44,219 bases of DNA, taken from assembly GCA_045648165.1 (NCBI GenBank), contig JAZRNL010000038.1, positions 1-44,219 of the forward strand, read 5' to 3'. Below are positions 1 to 7,748 of this stretch, piece by piece. Origin of the DNA: RGIG9115 sp045648165 (GTDB lineage: Bacteria; Bacillota; Clostridia; UBA1381). A model generated the notes under the pieces. That model made no database searches and was not told where the DNA came from. It saw only the letters and a list, made by a program, of their open reading frames with translations. A program made the position numbers and the translations under genes. Within the stretch, counting starts at the first letter, position 1. Each line of letters starts with the position of its first letter.

Positions 1-23
1 CCTTGGCTCACAGAACGACATGG

Positions 24-2081
24 CTACGATCCGACTTCTGTATATCCTACCTCGTCCTGAGAAAATTCAAGAGCCGGAAATTTCAATTTGAGCAAATCAA
101 ACAAAGGTGATTGAGTTTTCTTCTCACCAGTAGCTCCCATGCTGCACCAGCTTATATATAAAAGTTCGGAGGTTTCGGAAAAAGCAGTAACAAGTTCAAA
201 TTCCTTTGAGAGATTACGATATGTCTTACCTACAGAAACAGGCAGACATCCGAGACTTTCGAGCTCACCTTCTGTAATAAGCCCATCTTCTCTTTTAACT
301 GCAGGAACTGTATCCCGTGTTGCTCCTATAACAAACAAAGCTTTAACTCCTGAGCCTTTTCTATGACCTGCATCACTTACCGAAACACCATTTTGAACTG
401 TAGGAATTATACTGATTTCAGAAGCTTCTATGCCTGCTTTAAGGTATTCGCCAAAGGTGCTTCTGCTTATTTTTTCGTCACCAGACATAACAACCATCTG
501 ATTGAAAATATTAACAATCAAATTCCATACATGAGCAAGACGTGCAGCTTCGTTTTCTTCACCCATGCTTTCAAAATTTTCGATGTTTTCCTGAATTTTT
601 TGGAAAAGTTTTATATCTGAAAGATATTCAAAAAAAGCAGTAACATGAGCTTCAACGGTTTTTTTTCCTTTTGTTTTTTCGTAGAAACTGTATAGAGGCT
701 CAGAAACCGTTTTTCTCAATGCTATGAGATGCGCACTTTGAGAATTCCTGCGGCTCTTTTTACCCAGTGCTTCATCAAAAAAACCATTTGGGACTGTTTC
801 GAAGTATTTATCTTCCTTCCACATACCGGCTCTTATGCCGCGCTTTTTAATATGCATCGAAAGAACATCTGCACTATCATTATCGGAAAGTATATATCCT
901 GTTTTAAGATATCTTACCATATGAAAAACAGGCAGACTCTTATTCTTAAGAAGTTCAAAAACAGACGTAAGCAACACTGAAACCGGATGGTTAATCAGCG
1001 GAAGTTTATAATCAGAAAAATAAGGGATTGAGTATCTGTCAAAAACAGCTTCGATACAGGAAGAATATTCATTCAAGTCACCACAAAGAAGAGAAAAATC
1101 CGAAAAGCTATATTTCTTTTCAGAAACAAGCCTCAGTATTTCTGAAGCCACATCTTCAACTTCTTCATATATATCATCTGTTTCCCGTATAATCACAGAA
1201 GAAGCCTGTCCTTTAAAAACTTTATCTCTTTCATCATAGGTATTACAAAGGAATGTAATATCCTCATTAGAAGTTGAATGAGAGAATTCATTATAAACAT
1301 TATACGAAAACCCACGTTCTCTACATACCGATGTAAGCTTATAAAATGTTTTTTCAGGAACACTGTATACATCATCCGTGTCCACATATCCTCCCCTTTT
1401 ACAAGGGAGATAAATGCGCACGTCAGCACCAACAGATAAAAAAGCATACACAATTTCAAGTTCAGCAGGCACGAACTCCACAAAACCGTCAATCCACACA
1501 ACAGCATCGGCATAACATTTATCAGCTTTGATATTAGCCGCAGTGTCTAAAAGCATATCTGCCTCATCTTTGTAACCGTTCAAAGAAAACTCGTTGCGGT
1601 ATGCAATAAATATATCTTTAATAATGCTAAACTTATCACGAGTAACACCATTAGGCATAGCTTGAATTTCAGACTCAACCTCATCAATGTCAACACAAAA
1701 TCTTTTCCAATCCTCTATAACTTCAAGAACGCTTTCAACAAATCCGCTTTTATCTTTAGCTCCGTAAAAAATTGATGTTTCATCCACAAATTTATTTATT
1801 ATACGGCGGAGAAGCATTTGCTTGCCTTCATTTAGGAGAGCTTTATCACCTGCAGCAGTGCTTTTGCGAATGAATTTATTAAGTGTTAAAACCCTTACAC
1901 CGTTAAAACCTGTTCCACCGAGCTCATCACACATCAGCTTTTCTGCGTTATAAGAAAACCGATCAGGAACCATAAGTATTAATTTTCTGCTTCCATCAGG
2001 AGAAATATAGCTTTTGATTTCATCAACATATTTTTCAAAACCGGTGGATGTAAGACCAGTTTTTATAATACTGAGCGGCAA
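24..2081 (-). CDS. addB: ATP-dependent nuclease subunit B (AddB/RexB-like), short or frameshifted
   Basis: The 685-residue product resembles the N-terminal and central parts of AddB, which with AddA resects double-strand breaks for RecA loading. The AddB-like stretch VPDRFSYNAEKLM lies near residue 40 and a late helicase-like segment has GATRDTVPAVKREDG. Two things are odd. The expected N-terminal P-loop (GxxGxGK[ST]) is replaced by a stretch with no Lys-Ser/Thr (IIKTGLTSTG). The frame also ends in TAG after about 60% of the usual ~1,150 residues, so the C-terminal Cys-bearing nuclease domain is absent. Only 23 bases remain before the window edge, so I cannot separate a frameshift or assembly-edge error from a genuinely short protein. 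I chose a TTG start at 2081 because GGAG at 2090-2093 lies 8 nt upstream; the GTG at 2090 would overlap that site. It is the last gene of the operon. Confidence 0.72.
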   Translation of the reverse strand: MPLSIIKTGLTSTGFEKYVDEIKSYISPDGSRKLILMVPDRFSYNAEKLMCDELGGTGFNGVRVLTLNKFIRKSTAAGDKALLNEGKQMLLRRIINKFVDETSIFYGAKDKSGFVESVLEVIEDWKRFCVDIDEVESEIQAMPNGVTRDKFSIIKDIFIAYRNEFSLNGYKDEADMLLDTAANIKADKCYADAVVWIDGFVEFVPAELEIVYAFLSVGADVRIYLPCKRGGYVDTDDVYSVPEKTFYKLTSVCRERGFSYNVYNEFSHSTSNEDITFLCNTYDERDKVFKGQASSVIIRETDDIYEEVEDVASEILRLVSEKKYSFSDFSLLCGDLNEYSSCIEAVFDRYSIPYFSDYKLPLINHPVSVLLTSVFELLKNKSLPVFHMVRYLKTGYILSDNDSADVLSMHIKKRGIRAGMWKEDKYFETVPNGFFDEALGKKSRRNSQSAHLIALRKTVSEPLYSFYEKTKGKKTVEAHVTAFFEYLSDIKLFQKIQENIENFESMGEENEAARLAHVWNLIVNIFNQMVVMSGDEKISRSTFGEYLKAGIEASEISIIPTVQNGVSVSDAGHRKGSGVKALFVIGATRDTVPAVKREDGLITEGELESLGCLPVSVGKTYRNLSKEFELVTAFSETSELLYISWCSMGATGEKKTQSPLFDLLKLKFPALEFSQDEVGYTEVGS

Positions 2082-2102
2082 ACAAATCACTCCTTTACAA
2101 AG

Positions 2103-2129
2103 TAAAGACCGTCAAAACGACAGTCTTTA
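2103..2129 (-). promoter_or_regulatory. RNA hairpin between the XRE gene and addB
   Basis: Arms TAAAGACTGTC and GACGGTCTTTA (minus strand) pair over 11 bp with one G-U wobble around a GTTTT loop. No U-tract follows and the addB ribosome-binding site begins within about 12 nt. It therefore looks like a processing, stability or partial-attenuation element rather than a full terminator. The pairing is clean only on the minus-strand RNA. Confidence 0.45.
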
Positions 2130-2134
2130 AAATT

Positions 2135-2683
2135 CTACATAGACACGGTTGAGCACAACTGTGTAATATCACAAACAAGACCGGCAACAATCTTGTTATA
2201 AGAAGGTATATCCATTATATCCGAGCTTGTGGTAATAAAGCTTTTACCATCAAAACAATTCATACACAAATATAAATCACAATTTTCAGTGTCATCCTTT
2301 AGAGCGAGGTAATATCTATTATTATACAAAACACAAAAATACTTGTTTTTATCGGCCTTAACATCAGCACAAACACCGATTAATTCAAAATCAACCATAT
2401 TACCGTTATCAGTAAAACCCGTTCTGCCAGGTTCGCACAAACACATAACGATCATACGTTGAGTATTTTTGAATATATATACAGGCGGAACTTTTAGTTC
2501 TCTGCAAATAGATAAAAGAATATCGGCAGAAGGAATTGAATTATGACGTTCAAGCCTTGATATTACACCAACTGAGCATCCTGCCCATTTTGCTAATTGT
2601 CGCTGGGTAAAATTGCGTTTTTGTCTATAATATCTGACTTTCTCGCCAACTGTTAAATCGTCTAACAGAATATTACTATTCAT
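2135..2683 (-). CDS. XRE-family transcriptional regulator
   Basis: The 182-residue protein has an N-terminal Cro/C1-type helix-turn-helix at about residues 10-65: VGEKVRYYRQKRNFTQRQLA, then a recognition helix region GCSVGVISRLE and IPSADILLSICRELKVPP. The remaining ~110 residues form an unrecognised domain with several cysteines (CLC, CADV, CDLYLCMNC), possibly a sensor domain, though nothing ties it to a ligand. Its ATG overlaps the rsmA stop by 4 nt (ATGA), so translation is probably coupled to rsmA. SD-like GGGGGA precedes the start. The target is unknown; autoregulation of this repair and ribosome-maturation operon is one possibility. Confidence 0.85.
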   Translation of the reverse strand: MNSNILLDDLTVGEKVRYYRQKRNFTQRQLAKWAGCSVGVISRLERHNSIPSADILLSICRELKVPPVYIFKNTQRMIVMCLCEPGRTGFTDNGNMVDFELIGVCADVKADKNKYFCVLYNNRYYLALKDDTENCDLYLCMNCFDGKSFITTSSDIMDIPSYNKIVAGLVCDITQLCSTVSM

Positions 2684-3540
2684 CTATACAATCCCCCACT
2701 GATAATTTTATCAGAAATGGCAGCAAATTCATCAATAGACAGAGTTTCACCCCTTCTAACCGGATTAATATCTATACCAAGGAGAAGTTCGGATATTGCT
2801 GTTTTATCTAATCTAAAACTATTACAAAGGCAATTACAAAGAGTTTTTCGTCTTTGTGAGAACGCAGCTTTAACAACTGCAAAAAAGCACTTTTCATCAA
2901 TAACTTTTACTGCAGGCTCACTGCGTACAGACATAGCTACTACGGCAGAGTCCACCTTCGGCGCAGGAATAAAGCAACCGCTCGGGACAACTGAAACTAT
3001 TTCCGGGTCAGTATAATACTTACACATCACACTGATAGCTCCATATTCCTTGCCGCCGGGAGATGCACAGAGTCTTTCCGCTACCTCTTTCTGCACCATT
3101 ACAACTATTTTTTCAAGAGGAAGCTTATTTTCGAGAAGCATAGTTATAATTGGAGTTGTTATATAGTAAGGAAGATTTGCCGCCACCGAAACCTTCATAC
3201 CGGAAAATTCATTCTCCAGCAGTTCACGAAGATTCATCTTCATACAGTCACCCTGGATAACTTTAATATTTGAATGTTCTGCCAGTGTATATTCAAGCAC
3301 TTCGGGAAGTTTTGAATCAACTTCAATTGCAACTATCTTTTCAAACACAGGCGCCAGTGCAGATGTAAGTGTTCCAAACCCGGGACCTATTTCCAGTACA
3401 CCATCTGCACCCTCAGCAGCATTACATATATCTTCAAGAACTCTTTCTGATGTAAGAAAGTTCTGACCAAACGATTTTTTGAATTCAAACCCGAATTTTT
3501 GTCTTATCTCTTTTATAACTGACGGATTGGTTAGAACCAC
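2680..3540 (-). CDS. rsmA: 16S rRNA (A1518/A1519-N6,N6)-dimethyltransferase RsmA (KsgA)
   Basis: RsmA dimethylates two adjacent adenosines near the 3' end of 16S rRNA during late 30S assembly, using S-adenosylmethionine. The 286-residue length is typical. Visible motifs are the N-terminal FKKSFGQNFL signature (about residues 20-30), the SAM motif I VLEIGPGFGTLTS (about 46-58) and the catalytic NLPYYITTPI (about 121-130). A C-terminal RNA-binding extension includes FSQRRKTL. The start is a GTG at 3540 with a GGAG-containing SD upstream. It lies 18 nt downstream of the PHP gene and overlaps the XRE gene, consistent with one operon. Confidence 0.96.
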   Translation of the reverse strand: MVLTNPSVIKEIRQKFGFEFKKSFGQNFLTSERVLEDICNAAEGADGVLEIGPGFGTLTSALAPVFEKIVAIEVDSKLPEVLEYTLAEHSNIKVIQGDCMKMNLRELLENEFSGMKVSVAANLPYYITTPIITMLLENKLPLEKIVVMVQKEVAERLCASPGGKEYGAISVMCKYYTDPEIVSVVPSGCFIPAPKVDSAVVAMSVRSEPAVKVIDEKCFFAVVKAAFSQRRKTLCNCLCNSFRLDKTAISELLLGIDINPVRRGETLSIDEFAAISDKIISGGLYR

Positions 3541-3558
3541 TTAAATCCACACTCCATT

Positions 3559-4311
3559 TCAAAGAAAGAATTTATTTTTAATAGTTTTAGGAAACTCAGT
3601 TTTTCTCGAAACATCCGCATTATCCAGAACACATTTTCCGTTATGACGAATAAATTCAAGATATTCCGGTCCAAAATTTTCTTCAAGCTTTATATAGGCA
3701 TTGCAAAGAGTGTTTTTTCTTTTAACTCTACCGTTATGAACATCGCTACCAAGAATATGAATCATTCCACGCTTAAAGAATTCAAGAACAAACTTACGCC
3801 CATACGATGTTAGAAAAGCCTCGGCATTTACTTGATATAACGGTTTATATTCATCAAGCGCTGCAAGTTGTCTTTTAGGAAAATTAATATACCTGTCAAT
3901 ATGGGCAATTATTGGTTTTATACCTTTTAGGCTGAGATTATAAACTGTATCAATCATCCAGTCAACCCAAGGTGAATTTGGCATTTCTACCAGCATATAA
4001 TCTGTGCCTTCAATACAAAGCTTCTCAATGCCATTTAATTCGGCAAAAGGAGAGCACACATTAACTTCTGCACCTAATTTCATTTCAGGAACTTTTCTTC
4101 CCTCACAAGCTTTTTTAAGCTCATTGAAATACTCATTTCTGTATTCGGTATACTGACGGATATCTTCCTCAACCTTAGGGAAGCAATGAGATGTGAGAAC
4201 AAGTACATCCGTACCGCGCCTATACGCTTTTTCAAGCATTCTCACAGATACATCAATACTGTCGGACCCGTCATCCATTCCATGGAGTATATGAGTATGA
4301 AAATCTATCAT
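3559..4311 (-). CDS. PHP-domain phosphatase, CpsB/YwqE-like
   Basis: This 250-residue protein belongs to the PHP metal-dependent hydrolases, closest in pattern to Firmicute CpsB/YwqE tyrosine-protein phosphatases. Metal-binding motifs are present in order: DFHTHILHGMDDGS at the N-terminus, TSHCFP, GAEVNV, AHIDRY and GSDVHN near the C-terminus. I place the start at the ATG at 4311, which has AAAGGAGAG about 8 nt upstream; an upstream in-frame start would run through that SD. CpsB relatives usually sit in capsule operons beside a tyrosine kinase and modulator. Here there is no kinase neighbour, so the substrate is uncertain; a general phosphoesterase role is also possible. Confidence 0.82.
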   Translation of the reverse strand: MIDFHTHILHGMDDGSDSIDVSVRMLEKAYRRGTDVLVLTSHCFPKVEEDIRQYTEYRNEYFNELKKACEGRKVPEMKLGAEVNVCSPFAELNGIEKLCIEGTDYMLVEMPNSPWVDWMIDTVYNLSLKGIKPIIAHIDRYINFPKRQLAALDEYKPLYQVNAEAFLTSYGRKFVLEFFKRGMIHILGSDVHNGRVKRKNTLCNAYIKLEENFGPEYLEFIRHNGKCVLDNADVSRKTEFPKTIKNKFFL

Positions 4312-4378
4312 TTTAACATCTCTCCTTTGCACTAACACCGATTATAATACCATCACAATTTAAGTTTTAAAACGGAAC

Positions 4379-4591
4379 TTAAATTTCAAAATCGTACACT
4401 TTTTCTTTTAACAATGTTTTTTTTCGGCGTACAGGTCTTTTTCTGATATCGTATTCATAGTCTGTGCATGCTTCAGAACGAATACCTCTGTACTCGTTGC
4501 GTTTAGTACAGTATATATGCTCACTCAACCCTTTGGCATCTGTTTTATAAAAGCAATATGAACAAATTTTTTCCGTTTTATCCGAGTACAT
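4379..4591 (-). CDS. Small Cys4 protein of unknown function
   Basis: This is a 70-residue protein with four cysteines in a C-x2-C-x14-C-x13-C pattern (C10, C13, C28, C42) and a highly basic segment after them (RKRPVRRKKTLLKEK). The pattern suggests a single zinc-binding module followed by a nucleic-acid-binding or ribosome-binding tail; that is inference, and I recognise no named family. The ATG at 4591 has GGAGG 8 nt upstream, better than the TTG at 4606, which would overlap the SD. A good promoter lies about 60 bp upstream, so this is the first gene of the PHP-rsmA-XRE-addB unit. Confidence 0.72.
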   Translation of the reverse strand: MYSDKTEKICSYCFYKTDAKGLSEHIYCTKRNEYRGIRSEACTDYEYDIRKRPVRRKKTLLKEKVYDFEI

Positions 4592-4647
4592 CAAAATTAC
4601 CTCCAAATCATAGGCGAAGCATTATTAGCCATAATTTACACATAAAG

Positions 4648-4677
4648 ATTATATCATAAAAATTTGGGATAAGTCAA
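4648..4677 (-). promoter_or_regulatory. Sigma-A promoter of the Cys4-PHP-rsmA-XRE-addB unit
   Basis: On the minus strand the -35 TTGACT (4672-4677) and -10 TATAAT (4648-4653) are 18 bp apart. The predicted start site near 4641 leaves a leader of about 50 nt before the Cys4 gene. Between this promoter and the glyS terminator the DNA holds AT-rich palindromes (for example CATATTTAAATATG at 4727-4740) and no gene that I can see. Confidence 0.75.
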
Positions 4678-4755
4678 TACAAAACACATATATGTTACAA
4701 GTTTTTAAAGTTTTATATAATGTAGGCATATTTAAATATGTGTATATATAAATCA

Positions 4756-4774
4756 GGGACGCCGAAGGCGTCCC
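4756..4774 (-). terminator. Terminator-like hairpin after glyS
   Basis: GGGACGCC-GAA/TTC-GGCGTCCC forms an 8-bp GC-rich stem with a 3-nt loop, starting 9 nt after the glyS stop. The tail on the minus strand (TGATTTATATATAC) is only moderately U-rich, so strength is uncertain, but the position fits the end of the long gltX-to-glyS operon. Confidence 0.65.
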
Positions 4775-4783
4775 TTTAGTAAA

Positions 4784-6178
4784 TTAAAATTCAAGTTCTC
4801 TGTCAAGAAATGCTTCAAGCTCATCAAGCTTAATTCTCTGCTGTTCCATAGTGTCACGGAAACGAACTGTCACGGAACTATCTTCAAGTGAGTCGAAGTC
4901 ATATGTTATACAGAAAGGAGTACCGATTTCGTCCTGTCGACGATAACGCTTACCGATTGAACCTGCATCGTCATATTCGCAGTTATACTTTTTAGAAAGC
5001 TTTGCAAAGACTTCCTCAGCTTGTTCGCTTAGCTTTTTAGAAAGCGGAAGAACTGCTGCTTTAACGGGCGCAAGTGCGGGATGAAGATGCATTACAACTC
5101 TCGAATCGCCATCGCCTAAATCTTCTTCGTCGTAAGCCTCAACAAGGAAAGCAAGAGCTACACGGTCTGCACCAAGTGAAGGCTCAACAACATATGGAAT
5201 ATAACGCTTAGTATTGTCAACAGGGTCAATATATTCCATATTTTCTCCTGAATGTTCCTGATGCTGCTTAAGGTCAAAATCTGTTCTGTCAGCAATACCC
5301 CAAAGCTCGCCCCAACCAAACGGGAATACAAACTCAATATCTGTTGTGGCATTTGAATAGTGTGAAAGTTCTTCAGGTGAATGGTCTCTGAATCTGAGGT
5401 TTTCCTCTCTCACACCAAGGCTGAGAAGGAAATCCATACAATACTGCTTCCAGTATGCAAACCACTCAAGGTCTGTGCCGGGCTCACAGAAGAATTCAAG
5501 CTCCATCTGTTCGAACTCACGGGTTCTGAATGTAAAGTTACCGGGTGTGATTTCGTTTCTAAATGATTTGCCAACCTGACCAATACCAAAGGGAACCTTT
5601 TTACGAGATGTTCTCTGAACGCTCTTAAAGTTAACAAAAATGCCTTGTGCAGTTTCAGGACGGAGATACACTGTAGAAGCAGAGTCCTCTGTTACGCCCT
5701 GGAATGTTTTAAACATAAGGTTAAATTCACGGATATCTGTAAAGTTCTGCTTACCGCATTCAGGGCAAACGATACCATTTTCCTTAATATATTCAACCAT
5801 TTTTTCCTTACTCCAGCCATCAACTGTAAGGCTTTCACCTTTACCGAACGCGAAGTCTTCAATAAGCTTATCTGCACGGTGTCTCGCCTTACATTCCTTA
5901 CAGTCCATAAGAGGGTCTGAAAATCCACCAACGTGACCTGATGCAACCCATGTTTCAGGATTCATAAGAATGGCACAATCAAGACCTACATTGTACTTTG
6001 ATTCCTGTACAAACTTTTTCCACCAAGCTTTTTTTACATTGTTCTTGAATTCAACACCCAAAGGACCGTAGTCCCAAGTGTTTGCAAGACCGCCATAAAT
6101 TTCGCTTCCGGGATAAATATACCCCCTGCCCTTACAAAGAGCAACGATTTTTTCCATTTTCTTTTCGCTGTTTTTCAT
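4784..6178 (-). CDS. glyS: Glycyl-tRNA synthetase, eukaryotic/archaeal-type homodimer
   Basis: This class II synthetase charges tRNA-Gly and is the single-chain form used by many Firmicutes, not the alpha2-beta2 type. The 464-residue length fits. Visible are GRGYIYPGSEIYGGLANTWD at the N-terminus, a zinc-like cluster (CKECKARH and CPECGKQ), YLRPETAQGIFVNF, motif 2 FRNEITPG, motif 3 GADRVALAF, and an anticodon-binding domain of about 100 residues. The ATG at 6178 has AGAGGGTGG upstream; the GTG at 6187 would overlap that SD. It lies 21 nt after mgtE and is the last gene before a terminator hairpin, so it is likely cotranscribed. Confidence 0.96.
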   Translation of the reverse strand: MKNSEKKMEKIVALCKGRGYIYPGSEIYGGLANTWDYGPLGVEFKNNVKKAWWKKFVQESKYNVGLDCAILMNPETWVASGHVGGFSDPLMDCKECKARHRADKLIEDFAFGKGESLTVDGWSKEKMVEYIKENGIVCPECGKQNFTDIREFNLMFKTFQGVTEDSASTVYLRPETAQGIFVNFKSVQRTSRKKVPFGIGQVGKSFRNEITPGNFTFRTREFEQMELEFFCEPGTDLEWFAYWKQYCMDFLLSLGVREENLRFRDHSPEELSHYSNATTDIEFVFPFGWGELWGIADRTDFDLKQHQEHSGENMEYIDPVDNTKRYIPYVVEPSLGADRVALAFLVEAYDEEDLGDGDSRVVMHLHPALAPVKAAVLPLSKKLSEQAEEVFAKLSKKYNCEYDDAGSIGKRYRRQDEIGTPFCITYDFDSLEDSSVTVRFRDTMEQQRIKLDELEAFLDRELEF

Positions 6179-6199
6179 ATATACCACCCTCTACGTTTT

Positions 6200-7549
6200 T
6201 TAAATGCCGAGAAGCATATTAGCTACCCGGAAATATATAACCAAAGACAACGCGTCTATGATTGTCGTAATAAACGGATTTGCCATAACAGCAGGGTCAA
6301 ATCCAAGTTTTTTTGCAAACATAGGAAGAGAACAACCCACAATTTTTGCAATAAAAACCGTAACTATAAGTGTTACACACACGACCGCGGCAACAGTCAG
6401 TGTAACGTGATTAAAAATTATAAGTTTGACAAAATTTGCCACTGCAAGAAGCAATGCACAACAAAGCCCCACTCTCGCTTCTTTCCAAAGAACAGAAAAC
6501 AAATCACGGAACTCAATATCACCAAGCGAAAGACTTCTAATAACAGTAACAGACGACTGACCGCCTGCATTACCACCTGTGTTCATAAGCATTGGTATAA
6601 AAGTACTGAGAACCATATATTTAGCAAGAGATGCTTCGTAATGGCCAAGAATACTTTCGGTAAAGGTTGATGTTATCATCAAAAGAAGAAGCCAGGGAAT
6701 TCTGTTCTTAACAGTTTCAAACACACCTGTTCTCATATATGTTTTATCAGAAGGCACAATAGCCGCCATCTTTTCAATATCCTCAGTAGCCTCTTCCTGG
6801 ATAACGTCAATTACGTCGTCGATTGTTACAATACCAACAAGGCGGAGTTCTGCATCAACTACAGGAAGTGCAAGAAAGTCGTACTTTTCAAACATAGCAG
6901 TAACGATCTCTCGGTCTTCATGAGTGTTGACACTTATAACGTTTGTTTCCATTATATCGGAAATCAAATCGTCATTTTCTGCAAGAAGCATAGTTTTCAC
7001 AGTAACAAGACCTATAAGACGTCTGTTTACATCTTTTACATAACAAGTATAAATAGTTTCTTTATCAAGACCTATTCGTCTTATCCTTGTAAAAGCCTCT
7101 TCAACCGTCATATCAGGGAGCAAATCAACAAACTCAATTGTCATAATACTTCCGGCACTGTCACTTGGATACTTCAGAATTTCGTTAATTGCAGCACGAA
7201 TTTTCGGATCTGCATTTCTTAAAATCCTGTGAACAACATTTGCTGGCATTTCCTCAATCATATCAACAGCATCGTCTACAAAAGTCTGCTCTAAGACTTC
7301 CTGGAGCTCGCTATCAGTAAAAAAAGAAATAAGTAACTGCTGCGTTTCTGATTCAAGAAATGCAAAACAATCTGCCGCCAAATCTTTCGGCATTAGTCTG
7401 AAAAGGATAATAAGCTCCTTTTCTTCGGAACGCTCCTCAAACATTTCTTCCATAAAGGAAGCAGCATCGGCAGGGTTCATTTCTGCAAACTCTGCCTTCA
7501 ATTCTGCATATGCTTTGTTCTCAAGGAGCTCGATTAATTTTTCAGTCAT
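6200..7549 (-). CDS. mgtE: Magnesium transporter MgtE
   Basis: This 449-residue Mg2+ channel/transporter has the full MgtE layout. An N-terminal superhelical domain (about 1-125) carries EMNPADAASF and PSDSAGSIM. Tandem CBS domains (about 130-255) include VKDVNRRLIGLVT and VVDAELRLVGIVTIDDV. A C-terminal domain of about five membrane segments (about 285-449) holds the conserved MNTGGNAGGQSS and DPAVMANPFITTIIDALSL. In the family the cytosolic domains close the pore when Mg2+ is high. SD GGAGG is 7 nt before the ATG. It is preceded by a 200-nt structured leader, suggesting its own expression control inside the operon, and followed after 21 nt by glyS. Confidence 0.97.
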   Translation of the reverse strand: MTEKLIELLENKAYAELKAEFAEMNPADAASFMEEMFEERSEEKELIILFRLMPKDLAADCFAFLESETQQLLISFFTDSELQEVLEQTFVDDAVDMIEEMPANVVHRILRNADPKIRAAINEILKYPSDSAGSIMTIEFVDLLPDMTVEEAFTRIRRIGLDKETIYTCYVKDVNRRLIGLVTVKTMLLAENDDLISDIMETNVISVNTHEDREIVTAMFEKYDFLALPVVDAELRLVGIVTIDDVIDVIQEEATEDIEKMAAIVPSDKTYMRTGVFETVKNRIPWLLLLMITSTFTESILGHYEASLAKYMVLSTFIPMLMNTGGNAGGQSSVTVIRSLSLGDIEFRDLFSVLWKEARVGLCCALLLAVANFVKLIIFNHVTLTVAAVVCVTLIVTVFIAKIVGCSLPMFAKKLGFDPAVMANPFITTIIDALSLVIYFRVANMLLGI

Positions 7550-7556
7550 ATACGGT

Positions 7557-7686
7557 CCTCCATTGAAAATTATTTTTTTTCAAGGCGTAAAAAGACCATT
7601 TGTATCCGTCAAACCAATCGCAAAAGCAACGGATACAAGCCAATGATCGGGATACAAATCCCGTTACCGGATGGAGGTTTTACGCC
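7557..7686 (-). promoter_or_regulatory. Structured mgtE leader with alternative pairings
   Basis: In the 200-nt gap between wecB and mgtE the minus-strand RNA can form a closing stem of GGCGUAAAA (7678-7686) with UUUUACGCC (7584-7592). Inside, a 3' arm ACGGAUACAAAU (7598-7609) can pair either with UUGUAUCCGU (7629-7638) or with AUUUGUAUCC (7650-7659). The latter is otherwise part of a CGGGAU-UUGU-AUCCCG hairpin (7648-7663). CCUCCAU (7671-7677) is the exact complement of the AUGGAGG holding the mgtE SD (7557-7563) and can alternatively pair with GGAUGCAGG upstream. This is the architecture of a cis-regulatory switch. It does not match the M-box consensus as I know it. Function is inference from the position before mgtE. 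Confidence 0.55.
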
Positions 7687-7710
7687 GTTATTACTACCGC
7701 CTGCATCCAT
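7609..7710 (-). CDS. Possible leader peptide of mgtE
   Basis: This is a 33-codon frame opening with ATG at 7710 behind a GGAAGGTGAGA SD-like stretch and ending in TGA at 7609-7611, at the base of the 3' regulatory arm. The peptide starts MDAGGSNNGVKPPSGNG and continues with a hydrophobic half containing two more prolines (IPIIG, YPLLLRLV). Ribosomes on it would cover both competing arms of the leader. Salmonella mgtA and Corynebacterium/Salmonella-type Mg2+ systems use proline-bearing leader peptides, which motivates the idea. Coding status is not proven, and a chance frame is a serious alternative. Confidence 0.3.
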   Translation of the reverse strand: MDAGGSNNGVKPPSGNGICIPIIGLYPLLLRLV

Positions 7711-7748
7711 TACTCTCACCTTCCTTTTGTAAAATTATCAGACCTTAA

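Noticed and set aside
7557..7710. M-box (ykoK) Mg2+ riboswitch before mgtE
   Set aside because: The conserved M-box segments I know (the GGUGAGGCUCC 5' part, GCUGCUGCCC and the CCAAUGGGUCAACAG core) are not present, so I describe it as an unassigned leader.
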